From Rattus norvegicus (Eukaryota; Chordata; Mammalia; Rodentia; Muridae): a stretch of DNA of 64,000 bases. Positions 62,501-64,000 of the stretch are shown one piece after another (within the stretch, counting starts at the first letter, position 1; each line of letters starts with the position of its first letter). A model generated the notes under the pieces. The model ran no database searches. It was not told where the DNA came from and saw nothing but the letters and a program-made list of their open reading frames with translations. The translations under genes were made by a program, and so were the position numbers. The DNA lies in assembly GCF_036323735.1 (NCBI RefSeq), contig NC_086034.1, forward strand, positions 18,397,501 through 18,461,500, read 5' to 3'.

Positions 62501-62753
62501 TGCTATACTGTGTGATTTTCAGAACACATACGCTGCTCTGGGCCAAGTTCTCAGTGCCTTAATCTGTTCCTTGCTCTGCGTCAAGGCAACCCATGATTTA
62601 ACCTCTGCCTTCCGTCTGCCTAGTCTCCCCTTGACCATAAAAGTCCCTCCATCCCTTTGTGAGCCTCCACAGAAATAACAGCAAAGAACAAAATAAAAAG
62701 AAAGTGGAAGAAACAGCGGGTCTTACCCAAAAATGTTCCCCAAAATAGGACAT
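50402..62753 (-). CDS. Fcho1: Fcho1, F-BAR and mu-homology-domain endocytic protein, complete
   Basis: FCHO1 binds PI(4,5)P2 membranes and AP-2 and nucleates clathrin-coated pits. Coding exons, 5' to 3': 62727-62753, 59849-59940, 58927-59001, 58633-58774, 58301-58453, 58056-58160, 57351-57449, 57143-57239, 56549-56593, 56366-56438, 55951-55975, 55666-55723, 55023-55201, 54904-54928, 54476-54524, 54021-54115, 53595-53843, 52912-53018, 52723-52810, 52514-52622, 51896-52051, 51562-51694, 51159-51358, 50917-50972, 50516-50677, 50402-50424. They total 2622 nt, 873 residues plus TGA. Domain order is an F-BAR domain (about 1-275), a Ser/Pro-rich disordered linker that binds and activates AP-2, and a mu-homology domain (about 605-873) ending MYLTSC. 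Two introns are not GT-AG: one is AT-AC (U12-type) and one GC-AG. The leader continues upstream of 62779. Confidence 0.97.
55202..55665 (-). other. Fcho1: U12-type AT-AC intron in Fcho1
   Basis: The intron starts with ATATCCTT (55665-55658), the exact consensus of the minor-spliceosome 5' site, directly after exon codons ending CAG AAC A. It ends in CCCAC before GTGAGGCC. A branch-site motif TCCTTGAC lies at 55219-55212, with its adenosine 11 nt from the intron end. No GT donor precedes the in-frame TGA that follows, and AT-AC removal restores the FCHO1 sequence (Gln-Asn-Ser-Glu-Ala-Glu-Pro). The 464-nt intron also contains a 10-bp minisatellite and a B1 fragment. Confidence 0.9.
55503..55564 (+). 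repeat. 10-bp minisatellite GGACATATAG
   Basis: Six copies of GGACATAT(A/G)G in direct tandem, inside the U12-type intron of Fcho1. Confidence 0.95.
56439..56548 (-). other. Fcho1: GC-AG intron in Fcho1
   Basis: The exon ends CAG GAA G and the intron begins GCAAGT, the typical strong GC donor context AG|GCAAGT. The frame to the next exon (CA ATG AAA CGT) is kept only if the GC donor is used. The GT four bases downstream (56544-56543) would add GCAA and shift the frame. Confidence 0.85.
56549..62753 (-). CDS. Fcho1: Fcho1 exons 1-9: F-BAR (EFC) domain
   Basis: These exons code residues 1-278. The first coding exon holds only nine codons (MSYFGEHFW). Helical, charged sequence follows, including RASIEETYSKAMAKLSKLAS and the coiled-coil segment LERLRRENTSQKEMDKAETK. 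The homodimeric F-BAR arc senses and bends membrane. Intron 1 (59941-62726) is 2.8 kb. The exon containing the ATG begins at an acceptor (62780-62781) with a strong pyrimidine tract, so 26 nt of leader share that exon and more leader lies upstream. Confidence 0.93.
57818..57876 (+). repeat. AT-rich ATATAC repeat
   Basis: Alternating ATATAC/ATATTTGAA sequence in the Fcho1 intron between the exons at 57351-57449 and 58056-58160. Confidence 0.85.
58483..58545 (+). repeat. Single-unit relative of the tRNA-like tandem repeat
   Basis: GTGTGGCTTGGGAGTGAAGTGCTGCCTAGGATCCCCCAGTGAGAGGCTGGG carries the same order of blocks as the arrays elsewhere in the window. It lies just upstream of Fcho1 exon 5. 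Confidence 0.6.
59405..59521 (+). mobile_element. tRNA-derived SINE with (CA)n tail
   Basis: GGCCAGGGCGATGGCTCAGTGG head and GAGTTCAATCCCCAGTACA B box run into about 20 CA dinucleotides (59479-59521), in Fcho1 intron 1. Confidence 0.75.
61148..61280 (+). repeat. SINE-derived tandem repeat with A and B boxes
   Basis: Two units of GGGGCATGGCTCAGAGGTGGAGCCCC...CCTAGGATCCCC are followed by ACATGTAAGGCCCTGAGTTC and TATCCCCAGCAGAGCAAAA. The last part looks like the B box and tail of an ID-like SINE. Confidence 0.7.
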
Positions 62754-62778
62754 CCTGGTAGCCTCTGTCCTGAGTCTG

Positions 62779-64000
62779 TCTGGAAAGAGAGGTAGGGTGG
62801 AGGGCCTGGGCCATAAGCAAGGGCTTGAACAGGGGACCCCCCCTTCCCTGATATAGGAGGACTGGGGAAGTGAGGGCCCAAGGCCAGGAGCAGGCCCCAA
62901 CCTTTGTCCTGTAGTTCTAGGCAACAGGGACACATGTGTACCAGTCTCATGGGGCTGGGGCAGGACAGAGGGACAGGAGCTGAGAGGGAGGGAGCAGGTG
63001 GGGTTTTTAAGCGTGGATATGGGTTTGTGGGGCCAGAGTGGTATGGGATGACCTGAACTCTAGACAATGGTTCTGAGGCATTTCAGACGTAGGGAAACTG
63101 AGTCACGTCCCAAGAGGAGAAGCTACTTGCCAAGGTCAAATGTCAGGAAGGGATAGTGGATTTTGTGTCTAAAACAGCTGGGTGATTTCTGTGGGAACAG
63201 GCTAAGCATGATGAACCTGGGAGGGCAGGGTCCTTCTGTCCCTGGTCCCATCGGGGCCCCATGAGTACCAACCACCACTCAGAAGCCACTCTTCTCCTGG
63301 CTCCAAGTCACGCAGCTCTGTGCCTCAGTTTCTCCATCTGCAGGAGATAGAACAACCAGAAAAGATTTAGCCAGAGACTCCAGGTCACTTTGTATAGGGG
63401 TGGGGCCAAGCAACACCAGAGGGATGTGCAGAATTCTGGGCACAGGGAGGCCCACTGTCACAGGAGCCTCTGTCCTCATCCATACTTGATGAGTTACTGG
63501 GCTGTGTGGCGACAGCTGGAGCCCAGGAGGCCCAACAACAGATGAGACAGGTCAGCTGGCCACAGGACTGGACTACCGGGGCCCCACTGGGGAGGGACTC
63601 ACTTAGCCCTTAGCCTCAGTTTACCTAACATTGAAATTAACTATTCCTTTTTTGTTGTTGTTGTTCTGTAGCCAAACCTGGTCTGGAACTCTGGGTCCTC
63701 CTGCCTCGGCCTCTGGGGACTCAGCTGCAAGTCACTGTACCTGACTACAACTGATGGGGAGCAGGTGGGAACTGGGCACAGGTCCCCCAGTCCAGCCTGG
63801 AGAGGCAATGTGTCCCAGATACAGGGAGGGTGCTGGGAACTTGAGGCCAACAGGAGGGATTTGGCAGCTAGGGTCCTCCAGATTAGGAGTCCACTGGGCA
63901 TGTGATAATTTCATTTTCAGATGGATGCCCTCCAGCCTCAGGTTGGGCAATGCCTCTCTTGTGGTAAGACAAACTGGCACTCCAGGGAGGAAAGCCACAA
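62779..64000 (-). other. Fcho1: Fcho1 5' region (first intron or upstream flank)
   Basis: The ATG exon begins at an acceptor at 62780-62781, so this 1.2 kb is transcribed intron or contains a further leader exon. I see no CpG island and cannot place another exon. A fragment resembling B1 SINE sequence lies at about 63650-63735. Confidence 0.5.

Overview
The window is mammalian nuclear DNA. It has GT-AG introns, many SINEs and CpG-rich promoters, and it most likely comes from brown rat (Rattus norvegicus). The rat assignment rests on six ID (BC1-type) SINEs, several with perfect target-site duplications, on rodent B1/B2 SINEs, ORR1 and URR1-like elements, and on predicted proteins with rat/mouse lengths: JAK3 1100 aa, INSL3 128 aa, FCHO1 873 aa. 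No bacterial, plasmid or CRISPR features are present. Gene names come from recognising the translated exons. Splice sites were placed by hand, and every internal exon junction keeps the reading frame.

Layout: (1) 1-18.4 kb, minus strand: the 5' third of Unc13a (Munc13-1), 14 coding exons for 521 codons, running off the left edge. (2) 18.4-22.8 kb: intergenic DNA between the divergent Unc13a and Jak3 promoters. (3) 22.8-35.0 kb, plus strand: complete Jak3, one 5' noncoding exon and 23 coding exons. (4) 35.65-37.04 kb, plus strand: complete two-exon Insl3, starting about 0.65 kb after the Jak3 poly(A) signal. (5) 38.4-40.1 kb, minus strand: the coding part of B3gnt3. (6) 40.1-50.1 kb: repeat-rich DNA with an LTR-like family, an ORR1 LTR, a CpG island at about 47 kb and a URR1-like transposon. 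(7) 50.17-62.78 kb, minus strand: the complete Fcho1 coding region in 26 exons. (8) 62.8-64 kb: Fcho1 5' region.

The genes do not form one pathway. Unc13a primes synaptic vesicles, Jak3 carries common gamma-chain cytokine signals, Insl3 is a Leydig-cell hormone, B3gnt3 is a Golgi glycosyltransferase, and Fcho1 nucleates clathrin-coated pits. Their order matches the known mammalian neighbourhood, but the Jak3-Insl3-B3gnt3-Fcho1 block is inverted next to Unc13a compared with the human order as I recall it.

No new gene system is apparent. The most interesting signals concern RNA processing and regulation: a U12-type AT-AC intron and a GC-AG intron in Fcho1, a 6-nt microexon in Unc13a, a split REST/NRSF site in the Unc13a leader, a 1-kb UG-rich repeat abutting an Unc13a 3' splice site, and an inverted pair of LTR-like repeats bracketing B3gnt3.
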